A stretch of DNA of 64,000 bases from Anaspis maculata (Eukaryota > Arthropoda > Insecta > Coleoptera > Scraptiidae). The stretch is taken from NCBI GenBank assembly GCA_949128115.1, contig OX421968.1, positions 5,394,001 through 5,458,000 of the forward strand, written 5' to 3'. Both the position numbers and the translations under genes were made by a program. Each line of letters starts with the position of its first letter. Position 1 is the stretch's first letter. Of the stretch, positions 47,079 to 57,490 are shown in pieces. The notes under the pieces are model-generated. The model was given only the letters and a program-made list of their open reading frames with translations, was not told the DNA's origin and made no database searches.

Positions 47079-47696
47079 GTCGGAGAGCTGGCAACAAAAA
47101 AAAGTGCAACAGTTTTCTAAAGGCTGAAACTCTGGAATATGTTAGATTACTCAATTACATCCATGAAATGAACAGTCAGACACCGGTTCATTAGAACCTG
47201 CTCAATCGGCAGCCAAAAAAAGTCCGAAATGCCCGAACGGACAGTTCTGACAACGCACAGCTTTGTTATCTGACGCACAGCTCTGTTGTCTGACCCACAG
47301 CTGTCAGCTGTTGTCTGAGTTACGGCTATGACCACACCTAGGTACTTACCTCAATTCATTAGATTGTTCCATTACGCAAGGCTTCTCTGATTTTTTCCCC
47401 AAATCTGTATGTCGCTACGGGCGATTCATTTGAACCGTAACTCGGACAACAGCTGCAACTGCTGATATATTTGCATCAGACAACAGAACTGTGCGTCAGA
47501 CAACAATGCTGTGCGTTGTCAGAACTGTCCGTTCGGGCATTTCGGACTTCTTTTGGCTGCCGATTGAGCAGGTTCTAATGAACCGGTGTCTGACTGTTTA
47601 TTTCATGGATGTAATTGAGTAATCTAACATATTCCAGAGTTTCAGCCTTTAGAAAACTGTTGCACTTTTTTTTGTCGCCAGCTCTTGGACTATAAG
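47079..47696. mobile_element. Palindromic MITE inserted in the satellite, about 620 bp
   Basis: TAGTCGGAGAGCTGGCAAC at the left and GCCAGCTCTTGGACTA at the right are inverted repeats. The arms pair over about 250 bp each (TTTCTAAAGGCTGAAACTCT, CCCGAACGGACAGTTCTGAC and others) around a spacer at 47330-47440. The satellite monomer is interrupted at AACATA and resumes at AAGATTCGATAG, compared with uninterrupted copies at 42950 and 45205. TA at both borders is compatible with a Tc1/mariner-type duplication. Non-coding. Confidence 0.8.
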
Positions 47697-49826
47697 ATTC
47701 GATAGCAACTGTATTGCTCCGCAAAAGGCGACCGACTTGGCTGTACACATGCAGCAGATCGTTTGGACTCATTGGTAAGAGTATAACCAATCAATCGGGC
47801 TCGTTGTGCTCCTAACACCTCCTGCACTCCTGATACCGTTTCTTCTCCATTTTCGAGGAGTCGTATCTTTCACGTTGTCGCAGTGCAAGTGAGAGAGCGC
47901 GGGGAGGCTTCTAGACATAATCTCAGACCATTTTCATCTTCCAATATGGGATTTAGAAAAAAAAAAGTTTGATACGTATTTATCTCCCTTTAGGTTGTCG
48001 GTGGGCTCTCCAATTTTTTTTTTTGGCGAATTATACCAGCGTTTCAGGTTTAGAATCGATTTTTTTTATCAATCAGGTGCCTCGGTTTAAAACTGAAAAA
48101 AAATTAAAGTGATTTTTTTTTGGGTAACGGCCAACTTCATCATACACATGCAGCGATCTATTTTGCCTCACCGGGCCTCACCGGTAAGAGTGTAAACGAT
48201 CTTCCGGGCTCATAATACACATCTAAACAATCTATCGGCCTCATTTTCGGAACAAGTTCTTGTATTTGTGGAAATTTAATGGAAATTTTCGAGTTGCTTG
48301 AAGTGGAAGAGCACGAAGAGGCTTGAAGACATAATTCCAATCACTTGAGCGGAATGAATTGTGGAAAAAACATCTCCAAGCACGGAGACATCGTCTTTTA
48401 GCCTGTCGGTAGGCTCACTGCATTTTTTTTGTCAGAAATAGCAACATTTTTTGTTCAAAATCGTTTTTTCTCTCAACATGCAATCAGAGACGGCACCACG
48501 GTTAATCTATGGCTAAAACGGCATATAGAATGATTTTTTTTATGAAAAACAGCCAACTTGGTTGTACACATGCAGAGATCCATGCGGCCTCACCGGTAAG
48601 AGTGTAAACGATCTTTCCGGCTCATAATACACGTCTAAACAATCTGTTGGCTTCATTTTTGGAACAAGTTATTGTATTTGTGGAAATTTGATAAAAATTT
48701 TCGAGTTGCTTGAAGTGGAAGAGCATGAGGAGGCTTGAAGACATAATTTCAATCAGTTTAGCGGAATGAATTGGAAAAAAACATCTCCAAGCACGGAGAC
48801 ATCGTCTTTCAGCCTGTCGGTAGGCTGACTGCATTTTTTTTGACCAGAAATAGCAACATTTTTCGTTCAAAATCGTTTTTTTTTCAACATGCAATCAGAG
48901 GCGGCACCACGGGTAACCTATGGCTAAAACGGCATAGAAAATGATTTTTTAATGAAAAGCGGCCAACTTTGTTGTATACATGCAGTGATCCACTCGGCCT
49001 CACCGTTAAGAATGTAAACTATCTTTCGGGCTCATAATACACACTCAAACAATCCATCGGCCTCATTTTCAAAACAAGTTGCCGTATTTGTGGGAGTTTA
49101 TCGGAAACAACTTTTGCTGCTGGAAGTGGAAAAGCAAGAGGTTGCTTCTAGACATACTCTCAATCACCCTTGCGAAATAAATCAAAGATAAAGCATTACC
49201 GAATTCGAATATATCGCTCTTCAGCCTTGCAGTATGTTCACTGCATTTTGATTTTTATCAAAAGTTGCAGTTTTTTTTTGTTTAAATCAATTTTTTCTCA
49301 AGAATCAATCAGAAGCGGTGCCACAGTTGAAGTAAGGCAAAATCCACAAAAAAAAAACTGATATTTTTCAATTGAAAACCGCCAACTTTGTTATATACAC
49401 ATGTATCCATCCATTCAGCCTCACCAGTAAAAGTGTTCACGATATTTTGGGCTCATAATACACACCTAGACAATCCATCGGCCTCATTTTTGAAACAAGT
49501 TGTCATATTTGTGATATTTTTCTTGATAATTTTTGAGTTGCTGGGAGCACGAGGATGCTTCTAGGCATAATCACAATCACTCTTGCGGAATAAATTGAAG
49601 GAAAAGCATATCAGGGGTCGCGGTGCCACGATTGAGAACTGACAAAAAAGGAATGAAAACAGATTTTTCTTGTTAGTAACAGCCAATTTCGTTGTACACA
49701 TGCAGCGATCCATTTGGCCTCACCGGTAAGAGTGTAACCAATCAATCGGGCTCATTCTACTCCTAACACCTCTTGCTCTCCTGATGTCATTTTTCCTTTA
49801 TTTTCCATTTTCTTGCGTTTTAGCCC

Positions 49827-49854
49827 AAGGCACAGGGCGTTTGCCCTGTGCCTT
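49827..49854. other. Perfect 12-bp hairpin at the end of the satellite
   Basis: AAGGCACAGGGC and GCCCTGTGCCTT are exact complements separated by GTTT and followed by a short T run. GC-rich hairpins like this are rare in the window. Function unknown; it may be a short MITE relic or an RNA-processing structure. Confidence 0.5.
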
Positions 49855-50099
49855 TTCGGCACTCAAATTATGTTGTCGGACCAGCAACTCATTCTCCTCC
49901 ACCCTCTAATAATCTCATCTCGTCAAGTTGTGATAATAAAAATGGGAAATAATCGTTATTCCCAAAATATGCGCCAGAATGTCGGCAACCATATATACTT
50001 GAGGTGCATTTTGAATGGTGTCAGTTCCAGATTTGGCCGCGAAGCCAAAAGATACATAAGCTGATGATCAAGTCCTGAGGCCAATTGATGTGATAGATA

Positions 50100-50132
<33 letters not shown>
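49855..50132. other. Spacer ending in (TA)n
   Basis: No gene recognised. A (TA)n tract at about 50101-50132 abuts the next fold-back and may be its target site. Confidence 0.5.
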
Positions 50133-50137
<5 letters not shown>

Positions 50138-51192
50138 GGGGTGCATAAAAAACGGCCACCGCTGTAGCATCGTTATTCCTTATCCGATCTTCAAAATTCA
50201 AAAACCAGTTTAAATGGTGTAATGTCTCCTATAACTCGACAGTAAAAAATATTTTTTCTATCATGATGCTTCTGAGCACTGACAGTTAACTTTTGTTTTT
50301 CAAATGACAACTATATTTTTTTAATTTATTTTTTGATTCCTCACGCTTTTCTGAATATAATGATGCCAATATCACCCTTTTTGTTATCAAACACGAAGAA
50401 AAAAAATTAAACTGCGAAATTTTTACACATCACAGTAGCATCAAAACACCCACGATATGCACGCAATCCGGTAGGCTGAGTGCAAAATGATGTTCAAAAA
50501 CATAAAGTAGGTCAGGCGTTTGGTATTTGAAAACGTAAATGTCAAAATGTTTTCTAGAAAAAAAAAAGCCCGTCTCTAAGACGTCTTTATTCTCTATTTT
50601 CAGCTCACTGTTTTATATCTTCCTGAGTATGTATTGTGACCCGTCAGGAAAAAATGTCTCATTGATTCTTCATTTTAACAACACATACCCACCTAAAAAG
50701 ATATAAAATAATAAACTAGAAATATAGAATAAACAAGTCTTAGAGACGGACAGCTTTTTTTGAGCTAGAAAACATTTTGACATTAACGTTTTCAAATACC
50801 AAACGCCTGACCTACTTTATGGTTTTGAACATCATTTTGCACCCAGCCTACTGGATTGCGTGCATATCGTGGGTGTTTTGATGCTACTGTGATGTGTAAA
50901 AATTTCGCAGTTTAATTCTTTATCTTCGTGTTTGATAACAAAAAGGGTGATATTGATGCATCATTATATTCAGATAAGCGTAAGGAATCCAAAAATTAAT
51001 TAAAAAAATATAGTTGTCATTTGAAAAACAAAAGTTGACTGTCAGTGCTCAGAAGCATCATGATAGAAAAAATATTTTTTTCTGTCGAGTCATAGATGAC
51101 ATTACACCATTTGAACTGGTTTTTGAATTTTGTAGATCGGATGAGGAACAACGATGCTACAGCGGTGGCCGTTTTTTATGCACCCCTCTGTA
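50133..51192. mobile_element. Fold-back element, about 1.06 kb hairpin
   Basis: Left end ACAGAGGGGTGCATAAAAAA, right end its reverse complement, inserted at a (TA)n tract. The arms pair for about 480 bp each, e.g. AGCATCGTTATTCCT against AGGAACAACGATGCT (small differences) and TTTGGTATTTGAAAACGT against ACGTTTTCAAATACCAAA. The centre is near 50660. Overall length and TATACAG-type ends are like those of 2079-3135 and 8049-9092, but the internal sequence is a different family. Confidence 0.85.
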
Positions 51193-51230
51193 TATACAAA
51201 AATTATTATTATTTTAAATGCCTTATTTGA

Positions 51231-51778
51231 CGATAGTTCCGCGGTTAAGCGACATAAATTGGACAAGCCTTGCAAATTTTGATGCCACGATGCCACTTGG
51301 CAAAATTGTTTTATGGAACATTGCCTTAATTTTGAGAAGTGGTGCCACGATGGCAGTTGGTGCAGACGCTGTATACAGAGTGACTAAAATCGCAAAAATT
51401 CACAAACTCATAAAAATCAAAAAAATTTCATGAAAATCACCATGTAGATTCGTAATTGAATGATTACTGAGATGAAACAAACCGTGTCTGAATATCTTCA
51501 GCCGTTGCTCAAAAATTCTGAAGGTAGTGGACGGTTTCACGAAAATTGAATTTTTTTAAAAGACCAGTGATTTCTCAAGAGATTCGGATGAAATTTGATA
51601 TTTCCAGCAAGACTGACGTCAGAAATGCAATGCGATGTGTTGCCATCATCTTCGCCTACTATTTTCGAAAATAGAACAAGCAATTGTATTTTTTTCATGA
51701 CCGCCATTTTGAGTTCGCCCATAATTCAATAAGTGGAAGATCGATAGATACTGGTAAAATTGGTCATATGCAATAATC
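51231..51778 (-). repeat. Uninterrupted copy of the 22.8-24.3 kb repeat
   Basis: The inverse complement matches 22761-22858 joined to 23828-24265. It lacks the hAT element and retains a single version of the target (around ATACAATTGCTTG), which confirms the hAT borders. It ends about 30 bp before the histone H4 fragment. Confidence 0.75.
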
Positions 51779-51800
51779 CAGAGGTAAACCTAGCTAGTAG

Positions 51801-51995
<195 letters not shown>

Positions 51996-52571
51996 CAACT
52001 CACTTCTTCTTTATTGGCTATAAGGTAATGTTAGCACATTTTTACGAGTTTAGACTCTTCAGTCTCAACCTGAGCTTATCCACCCGGAGCCTCCAATGAT
52101 CACACCATTTAAAATATTTCAAGTAAACCTGGTTTCACAAAAACAGCCAAAAAAAAATTATGAAATCATTACTCACCGTAAGTTTGAAAAAGTTGCGCGT
52201 CAGTCTGACGTAGGAAATCCTCGGTTAACATCGTCGATAATTATTGGTAATGGTACACTTTCTGTTGAACACCCTTAGGATGCTGAAAAGATACAAAAAG
52301 AAATTGAGGGAACATTTTTGATTTATAGTTTATAATAGATGATAAAATGTCTTCTGGGCAGTTTACAGTCTAGGCGCTTATTTGATTTCTATTTCCTTTT
52401 GGTGGAGATCGATATTCTTATTCACTGATTCTTAATGGCTCCTCAGAAGAAAAAGTACGTGAAGAGTATGGTTTTAAACTTGTTCCAGGGTTACCAGCAA
52501 TAATTGTTGTCCTAGGCTTGAACTCGCAAGCCTGCATCGACTAATTATTGAGGTCGAACAATTTTGTTTTT
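51996..52571. other. No gene recognised
   Basis: Follows the H4 break. A short frame beginning MAPQKKKYVKSM near 52436 ends after about 20 codons. The sequence TTTTGTTTTTAG just before the direct repeat resembles a 3' splice site, but no exon can be defined. Confidence 0.35.
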
Positions 52572-53060
52572 AGTTCATTTTTCTGGAAAATTCGATATCA
52601 CCAATGTTCTGATCTCTGTTCATCAGTCTTATGATCGAACTCGTCCGAAACAAAAAGGAGTACCCGTACTTTTTCACAATTCCGTTTCTACATTTCGTTA
52701 GTTCCCCACGAGGTAAACCAGTTCTGAGGAAGCGACAAGTCCCGCAACATAGAAATGGATGTCCGATTCCTGCTATTGAAATAACGGCAGTTAAGTTTCT
52801 AATTGATTTAAATTAGGGTGTGTGGTCAAAGACAAAGAAGCCTCGCTCTCTGAAACAGCTTCCAAGACATTTTAGGGAAGGTCGAAAATGTTCTTTCATG
52901 TGGTGTCCCGCGTTAGGAAATGAGCGTTTTAGATTTTCTTAGATGTTAAGTGACATGCTACGGGATTTTTCCAACGCTTGGGGCGTCTGCAGGAGCGCAA
53001 CTAATTATTGCTAAGTGCAAAAATCCCCACAACTTACATATATTTGGAAGTGACGGGACG
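52572..53060 (+). repeat. 489-bp direct repeat, left copy
   Basis: This segment is identical, base for base in my reading, to 57490-57978. It immediately precedes the 5' end of the retrotransposon. It contains a 61-codon open frame at 52631-52816 with no recognised domain. Being exactly adjacent to both ends of the element, it behaves as a target-site duplication of extraordinary length. Confidence 0.9.
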
Positions 53061-53354
53061 GCCCTGCCCTTGAGAGATTAAAAACGCTCCGTATGCTTCT
53101 AACCATTTGGTGCCTGAAAAATGGAGTAAAAGAGCTCTGAATATTGCGAAAATTGGCTGAGATTGTGATTGTACACAGCAAAGACTATAGAAGAGACAGT
53201 TCCTTCTGAAACAGTGAGTACAACCCTTTATTTGTGGATGGGAAGTTCAAAACACGAGAAATCGACTGCGTTATCAGCGCCTTATCACACTCACGCCGCT
53301 GCGTTCGACAACGCAGCACAGGCCCGGACTAAATTAAATTAAAGTAGGTTAAAT

Positions 53355-54602
53355 ATGACGAACAGACCGCCATTCGGCGACGTCCGAGACATTCAATCCC
53401 CAAACGACAATCGACAGGTCCTGCAACAACAGCAAGGCGCATCTATCATGGAAACGCAAGACATAAACAACGATGAGGTGTGGAAGGCAGCTAATTCATT
53501 AAAAAGAGGCCGTAAAAGTAGTCCAAATAAGACGCATAAATTGCAAGCTAGGCAAACTACAATTAAGGATTATTGGCTAGGTCGGCCAATAATAACATCA
53601 AACCGGTTCTCTGGCCTCGAACAGGGTGAGGCTGAACAAATGTCACTGTATGCTGGGGCGGAAAAGGCCGAGGAGAAAGCCATTCGAAATCCAATCTTCG
53701 TGAGTGGAGTAAAATTCATCCAACCTCTGACAACTGTTTTGGAAGAAGTTGCACCGGGATCCTATACGCTGAAAGTCCTCAATAATGAAGAAATCAAAAT
53801 TGTTCCGCAAAATGCCGAAACGTATAACGCCATAGCTAAGGCCCTGAAGGATCGAAACACCCAGTTCCACTCATTCCGACCAAAAACCGAAAGATCGTTT
53901 CGAGTTGTTCTGCGAAACATACACCCCTCAACAGAAATAAACGACATAAAGGGGGCAATTGAAGACTTGGACCATACTGTACTGAATATAGGCACTATTC
54001 GAAAAAGGGGAACTACTACTCCGTTACCACTGTTCCATGTAGAACTCAAAACAAAAGAAAATAACAAAGACATCTACAATGTAAAATTATTGCTGAACTC
54101 AGTTGTCACATTTGAACCACCGCATTCAAGGCGCGAAGTTGTACAATGTCAAAATTGTCAAATGTATAACCATACAAAGAACTATTGCTACAGAAAGCCA
54201 CGCTGCGTGAAGTGCGCGGGAGAACATCACACAAAAGAATGTCCTCGGAAGACCCGTGATGACAAGGTGAAATGTGTGAATTGTGGAGAATCACACCCTG
54301 CCAACTACCGAGGATGCAGCGTACACAAGCACGAACAAAAAAAGAAATTCCCTCCGATTCGACCAAGACAAGCAGATAATGATAAGCCACCCACACGACA
54401 CATTCAATCCGGAATTTCTTTTGCCGAAATAACGGGGAATCGCCACCTGTCCCAGCCACGGCCCTCCAGCGGTATACAAACTGACCCAGTCACTCAGCAG
54501 TCTACAGCCTTGGCGAATCTTGAAAATATGCTAACGAAATTAATGGACAAAATGGATAAGATGTTGGATCTTCTAGTCGCCATCGTCTCTAAAAACCACT
54601 AA
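53355..54602 (+). CDS. ORF1 nucleic-acid-binding (Gag-like) protein of jockey-like element
   Basis: 415 codons. The N-terminal third is Gln/Asn- and Lys-rich and probably disordered. Residues about 115-255 form the conserved region preceding the knuckles in jockey ORF1 proteins (VVLRNIHPSTEINDIKGAI and neighbouring). Three zinc knuckles follow: C265-C268-H273-C278 (CX2CX4HX4C), C284-C287-H291-C296 (CX2CX3HX4C) and C307-C310-H314-C321 (CX2CX3HX6C). The C-terminus ends in a Leu/Met-rich amphipathic stretch (about 385-412) suited to oligomerisation. Its role is to coat element RNA and form the ribonucleoprotein that carries it to the nucleus. The ATG at 53355 is the first in the frame, after a 294-bp leader. 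Its stop codon shares bases with the ORF2 start. Confidence 0.9.
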   Translation: MTNRPPFGDVRDIQSPNDNRQVLQQQQGASIMETQDINNDEVWKAANSLKRGRKSSPNKTHKLQARQTTIKDYWLGRPIITSNRFSGLEQGEAEQMSLYAGAEKAEEKAIRNPIFVSGVKFIQPLTTVLEEVAPGSYTLKVLNNEEIKIVPQNAETYNAIAKALKDRNTQFHSFRPKTERSFRVVLRNIHPSTEINDIKGAIEDLDHTVLNIGTIRKRGTTTPLPLFHVELKTKENNKDIYNVKLLLNSVVTFEPPHSRREVVQCQNCQMYNHTKNYCYRKPRCVKCAGEHHTKECPRKTRDDKVKCVNCGESHPANYRGCSVHKHEQKKKFPPIRPRQADNDKPPTRHIQSGISFAEITGNRHLSQPRPSSGIQTDPVTQQSTALANLENMLTKLMDKMDKMLDLLVAIVSKNH

Positions 54603-54604
54603 TG
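54599..54604 (+). promoter_or_regulatory. TAATG stop-start overlap between ORF1 and ORF2
   Basis: ORF1 ends CAC TAA and ORF2 begins ATG sharing the A. This is the same UAAUG arrangement shown for the insect SART1 element to allow translational coupling of the downstream ORF. It is seen here directly; coupling in this element is inferred. Confidence 0.75.
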
Positions 54605-57280
54605 GCACCAAACCTCAAAATGGCAGTCTGGAACGCGAACGGCCTGATCCAACATGGGCAGGAGCTGAAGATTTTTATCGCGAAACACGACATCGATGTG
54701 ATGATGATTTCAGAGACACATTACACGAACAAAAGCTTCCTGAAGATACCAAAGTACAAGATATATCAAACAAACCATCCAGATGGAAGGGCCCACGGTG
54801 GAACGGCTGTCATAGTGCGAGACAAAATCAAGCATTATGAGATGGATGAGTACAGGCAGGAACATATACAGGCAACTAGCATCGCAATTGAAGATCAAAA
54901 CGGAAAACTGACCATCTCAGCTGTTTACTGTCCACCAAAACATGCCATAAAGTCGAATCAATTTGCTCACTACTTCAGAACGCTGGGTCCAAGGTTTCTT
55001 GCTGGTGGGGACTACAATGCTAAAAACATCGAATGGGGATCACGACTGACCACCACCAAGGGAAGACAACTGAAACAGTCAATGATGGAGAACCACTTGG
55101 ATCAACTTTCAAGTGGACAGCCCACATACTGGCCCACTGACATGGCAAAGACCCCCGACCTCATCGATTTCTGTGTTATAAAGGGACTACAAAAGGACCA
55201 CACTGCAGTCGAATCAAGTCTGGAATTATCGTCTGATCATACCCCACTCATCGTGACCATTAGCACTCATGCTATTACCAAACCAACACCTCCAAGACTG
55301 TATAATAAGAAAACTGATTGGGCACTGTTCCGACGAAAGTTTGAGGAGAAGCTACCTAATGACATAGATCTGAAAAGTCCTTTACAAATTAATCGAGCAG
55401 TGGAGATGCTCACCGGCATCATCCAGGATGCAGTTCATGGGGCCACACCGGTGACTGATCCGGCTGGGCGTGATGAAGTAATTCCAATACGAATAAGAGA
55501 AAAAATCGAGGACAAGCGAAAGCTAAGAAAAAGATGGCAGATCACCCGAGCACCGAGCGATAAAAACGCTTTAAACCGGGCTACCAGGGAGCTCAAACAG
55601 ATGCTGCTTAATCACAAAAATGAAATGATCCAGAAATATCTCCGAGATTTAACACCAACTCAAACCAGCGACTATTCTCTGTGGAAAGCCACCAAAAATA
55701 TCAAGCAGCCACAAAAATCAATGCCACCAATCAAATCTGGATCGACCTGGGCAAGAAACGACGTGGAAAAAGCTACGGTATTTGCAGACCACCTAGCGCA
55801 GGTATTTACACCCTTTCCAGGGACAATGTCGGATGAGAAAGAAGCGTACATTCACGAGTTCATAGAAAGTCCAGACCAAATGGAGCTTCCTATTCGATAC
55901 TTCAGGATCCAAGATGTGCGCACCGTCATACAGCACGAATTAAACCAAAATAAGGCCCCGGGATATGATCTTCTGACCGCCAAAGTATTGAAAGAACTGC
56001 CACATTCGGGACTAAGAGCTGTGACCATGATCTTTAATGCAATCACAAGACTGGGACACTTTCCGCCTCAATGGAAGCTGGCTGAGATTGTTATGATTCA
56101 TAAGCAAGGAAAGAAGGACACAGAAGTAACATCATACCGACCAATCAGTTTGCTGCCAGTCCTCTCAAAGGTGTTCGAAAAAGTGCTTCTTAAAGATCTG
56201 CGACTAGTCATCGAGGAGAGGGAGTTGATTCCACGACATCAGTTTGGTTTTAGACAGCGACATGGAACTGTAGAACAGGTGCACAGGGTGGCCACCAGAG
56301 CTAAGCACGACCTTGAACACGGAAGGTACTGCTCGGCAGTGTTCGTCGACGTATCCCGGGCCTTTGATAAGGTTTGGCACGAGGGTCTGTTGTTCAAGCT
56401 GAAGCGGGGACTACCACACACCTACTATGCGGTACTAAGATCATACCTGACAGACCGACAGTTTATGGTCAAACATGGTGATGCCAGAACAAAGCCATAT
56501 CCAATAAAATCAGGAGTACCGCAGGGAAGCGTGCTTGGACCAGTATTGTATACCATCTTCACGGCAGACCTACCCAAAAATAAGAACGCGACAGTCGCTA
56601 CGTTCGCCGACGACACAGCAGTGCTGGCCTCACATCACGATCCTTCGATGGCTTCTCGACGACTGCAGCTGTATATCGATGGGTTGCAGAGCTGGTTGAA
56701 AGTGTGGCGAATCAAGGTCAACGAGATGAAGTCTGTACACATCACCTTCACAACTCGCAGAGAAACGTGTCCACCTGTTGTCCTAAACAACCTGGTCATT
56801 CCGCAGAAGCAAGAAGTCCGGTATCTTGGAATTCATCTTGACCGACGGCTCACTTGGAGATCGCACATCTGGGCCAAAAGAAAACAACTCGGCATCAGAT
56901 TCTCGAAGATGTACTGGCTTATTGGACGTCGCTCGCAGCTGTCACTAGAGAATAAATTGCTGGTCTACAAAGCGATACTGAAGCCAATTTGGACATATGG
57001 AATCCAGCTGTGGGGATCTGCACGCTCGTCCAACATCGAAATCATCCAAAGATTTCAGAACAAGGCCCTTCGCTGTATTGCAGACGCCCCATGGTATGTG
57101 CCCAACACAGTCCTTCATCGCGACCTCCAGATGGCGGATGTGAGACAGGAAGTAAAATCAACTACAAAAAAATACCTGGAGAGACTCCAGCTCCATCCCA
57201 ACGACCTGGCGACCGATCTCCTAAATCAGCCAAAATATAAGCGGCTCAAAAGAGTGGACTTCTTGGACCTCGCCCGATGA
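54602..57280 (+). CDS. ORF2 endonuclease-reverse transcriptase of jockey-like element
   Basis: 892 codons. Residues 1-220 are an apurinic-type endonuclease: WNANGL at 10-15, SETHY with E38, GGDYNAKN with D137 and N139, and SSDH with D212-H213, all expected catalytic positions. The reverse transcriptase spans about 440-720: NKAPGYD (449-455), SYRPISLLP (511-519), FVDVSRAFD (581-589) with the first catalytic Asp, SGVPQGSVLGP (637-647) and FADD (668-671) with the catalytic pair; then the thumb-like block YLGIHLDRRLTW. No RNase H motif is apparent, and the C-terminus has Cys/Trp-containing sequence usual for the clade. The enzyme nicks target DNA and copies the RNA from that nick. The start overlaps the ORF1 stop (TAATG), implying coupled termination-reinitiation. 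No frameshift or stop. Confidence 0.92.
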   Translation: MAPNLKMAVWNANGLIQHGQELKIFIAKHDIDVMMISETHYTNKSFLKIPKYKIYQTNHPDGRAHGGTAVIVRDKIKHYEMDEYRQEHIQATSIAIEDQNGKLTISAVYCPPKHAIKSNQFAHYFRTLGPRFLAGGDYNAKNIEWGSRLTTTKGRQLKQSMMENHLDQLSSGQPTYWPTDMAKTPDLIDFCVIKGLQKDHTAVESSLELSSDHTPLIVTISTHAITKPTPPRLYNKKTDWALFRRKFEEKLPNDIDLKSPLQINRAVEMLTGIIQDAVHGATPVTDPAGRDEVIPIRIREKIEDKRKLRKRWQITRAPSDKNALNRATRELKQMLLNHKNEMIQKYLRDLTPTQTSDYSLWKATKNIKQPQKSMPPIKSGSTWARNDVEKATVFADHLAQVFTPFPGTMSDEKEAYIHEFIESPDQMELPIRYFRIQDVRTVIQHELNQNKAPGYDLLTAKVLKELPHSGLRAVTMIFNAITRLGHFPPQWKLAEIVMIHKQGKKDTEVTSYRPISLLPVLSKVFEKVLLKDLRLVIEERELIPRHQFGFRQRHGTVEQVHRVATRAKHDLEHGRYCSAVFVDVSRAFDKVWHEGLLFKLKRGLPHTYYAVLRSYLTDRQFMVKHGDARTKPYPIKSGVPQGSVLGPVLYTIFTADLPKNKNATVATFADDTAVLASHHDPSMASRRLQLYIDGLQSWLKVWRIKVNEMKSVHITFTTRRETCPPVVLNNLVIPQKQEVRYLGIHLDRRLTWRSHIWAKRKQLGIRFSKMYWLIGRRSQLSLENKLLVYKAILKPIWTYGIQLWGSARSSNIEIIQRFQNKALRCIADAPWYVPNTVLHRDLQMADVRQEVKSTTKKYLERLQLHPNDLATDLLNQPKYKRLKRVDFLDLAR

Positions 57281-57462
57281 TTCGTCGGTTTATTTTATTT
57301 TAATCTGTTGTCAATTCGTTTTATACCCTAAATTTTATTTTATTGTATAAGTGTTGAAAAAAGGGAGAGTACCATTGGGGACTCCTCCACAATGTCATGA
57401 TTTTATATTTACAAAACTATATACCTAATGTCAAATTTGACAATTGTATTATATATGGAGAC

Positions 57463-57490
57463 AATAAAAAAAAAAAAAAAAAAAAAAAAA
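57463..57490 (+). terminator. AATAAA and poly-A tail of the retrotransposon
   Basis: AATAAA at 57463-57468 runs directly into an uninterrupted stretch of 25 A that meets the right flanking repeat. This marks the 3' terminus of the element and its strand. Confidence 0.85.

Larger units (their letters stand above)
38395..49800. repeat. Tandem satellite array, about 411-bp monomers in higher-order mixture
   Basis: A monomer of 409-413 bp repeats in tandem. Starts of equivalent minus-strand frames lie at 40519, 40931, 41342, 41751, 42162, 42572, then 43598, 44011, 44422, 44834. Every unit contains GTACACATGCAG, CGGCCTCACCGGTAAGAG, TTGTATTTGTGGAAATTT and AGCCTGTCGGTAGGCTCACT. A second, longer monomer class with GGCGACCAACTTGG and CACCTCCTGCACTCCTGATA (about 42850-43400, 45110-45660, 46975-48130, with partial units at about 40090 and 49630) is interspersed, producing composite periods near 2 kb. 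Edges are more diverged than the middle. Two later insertions interrupt it (38776-39705 and 47079-47696). Confidence 0.9.
53061..57490 (+). mobile_element. Full-length jockey-clade non-LTR retrotransposon
   Basis: About 4.43 kb: a 5' untranslated region of 294 bp, ORF1 (53355-54602), ORF2 (54602-57280) joined by TAATG, a 3' untranslated region of about 185 bp, AATAAA at 57463-57468 and a terminal run of 25 A. Both ORFs are open throughout with all key motifs, and the flanking 489-bp repeats are identical, so insertion is recent and the copy may be active. There are no LTRs. The domain order (zinc-knuckle ORF1; endonuclease and reverse transcriptase in ORF2; no RNase H found after RT) and the poly-A tail fit the jockey clade. 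Confidence 0.9.

Noticed and set aside
38395..49800. Possible CRISPR-like array because of regular repeats
   Set aside because: Units are about 411 bp and similar throughout, without short repeats and unique spacers. The window is eukaryotic.
53643..54459. Minus-strand frames inside the retrotransposon
   Set aside because: Shadows of ORF1, which has full zinc-knuckle motifs on the plus strand.
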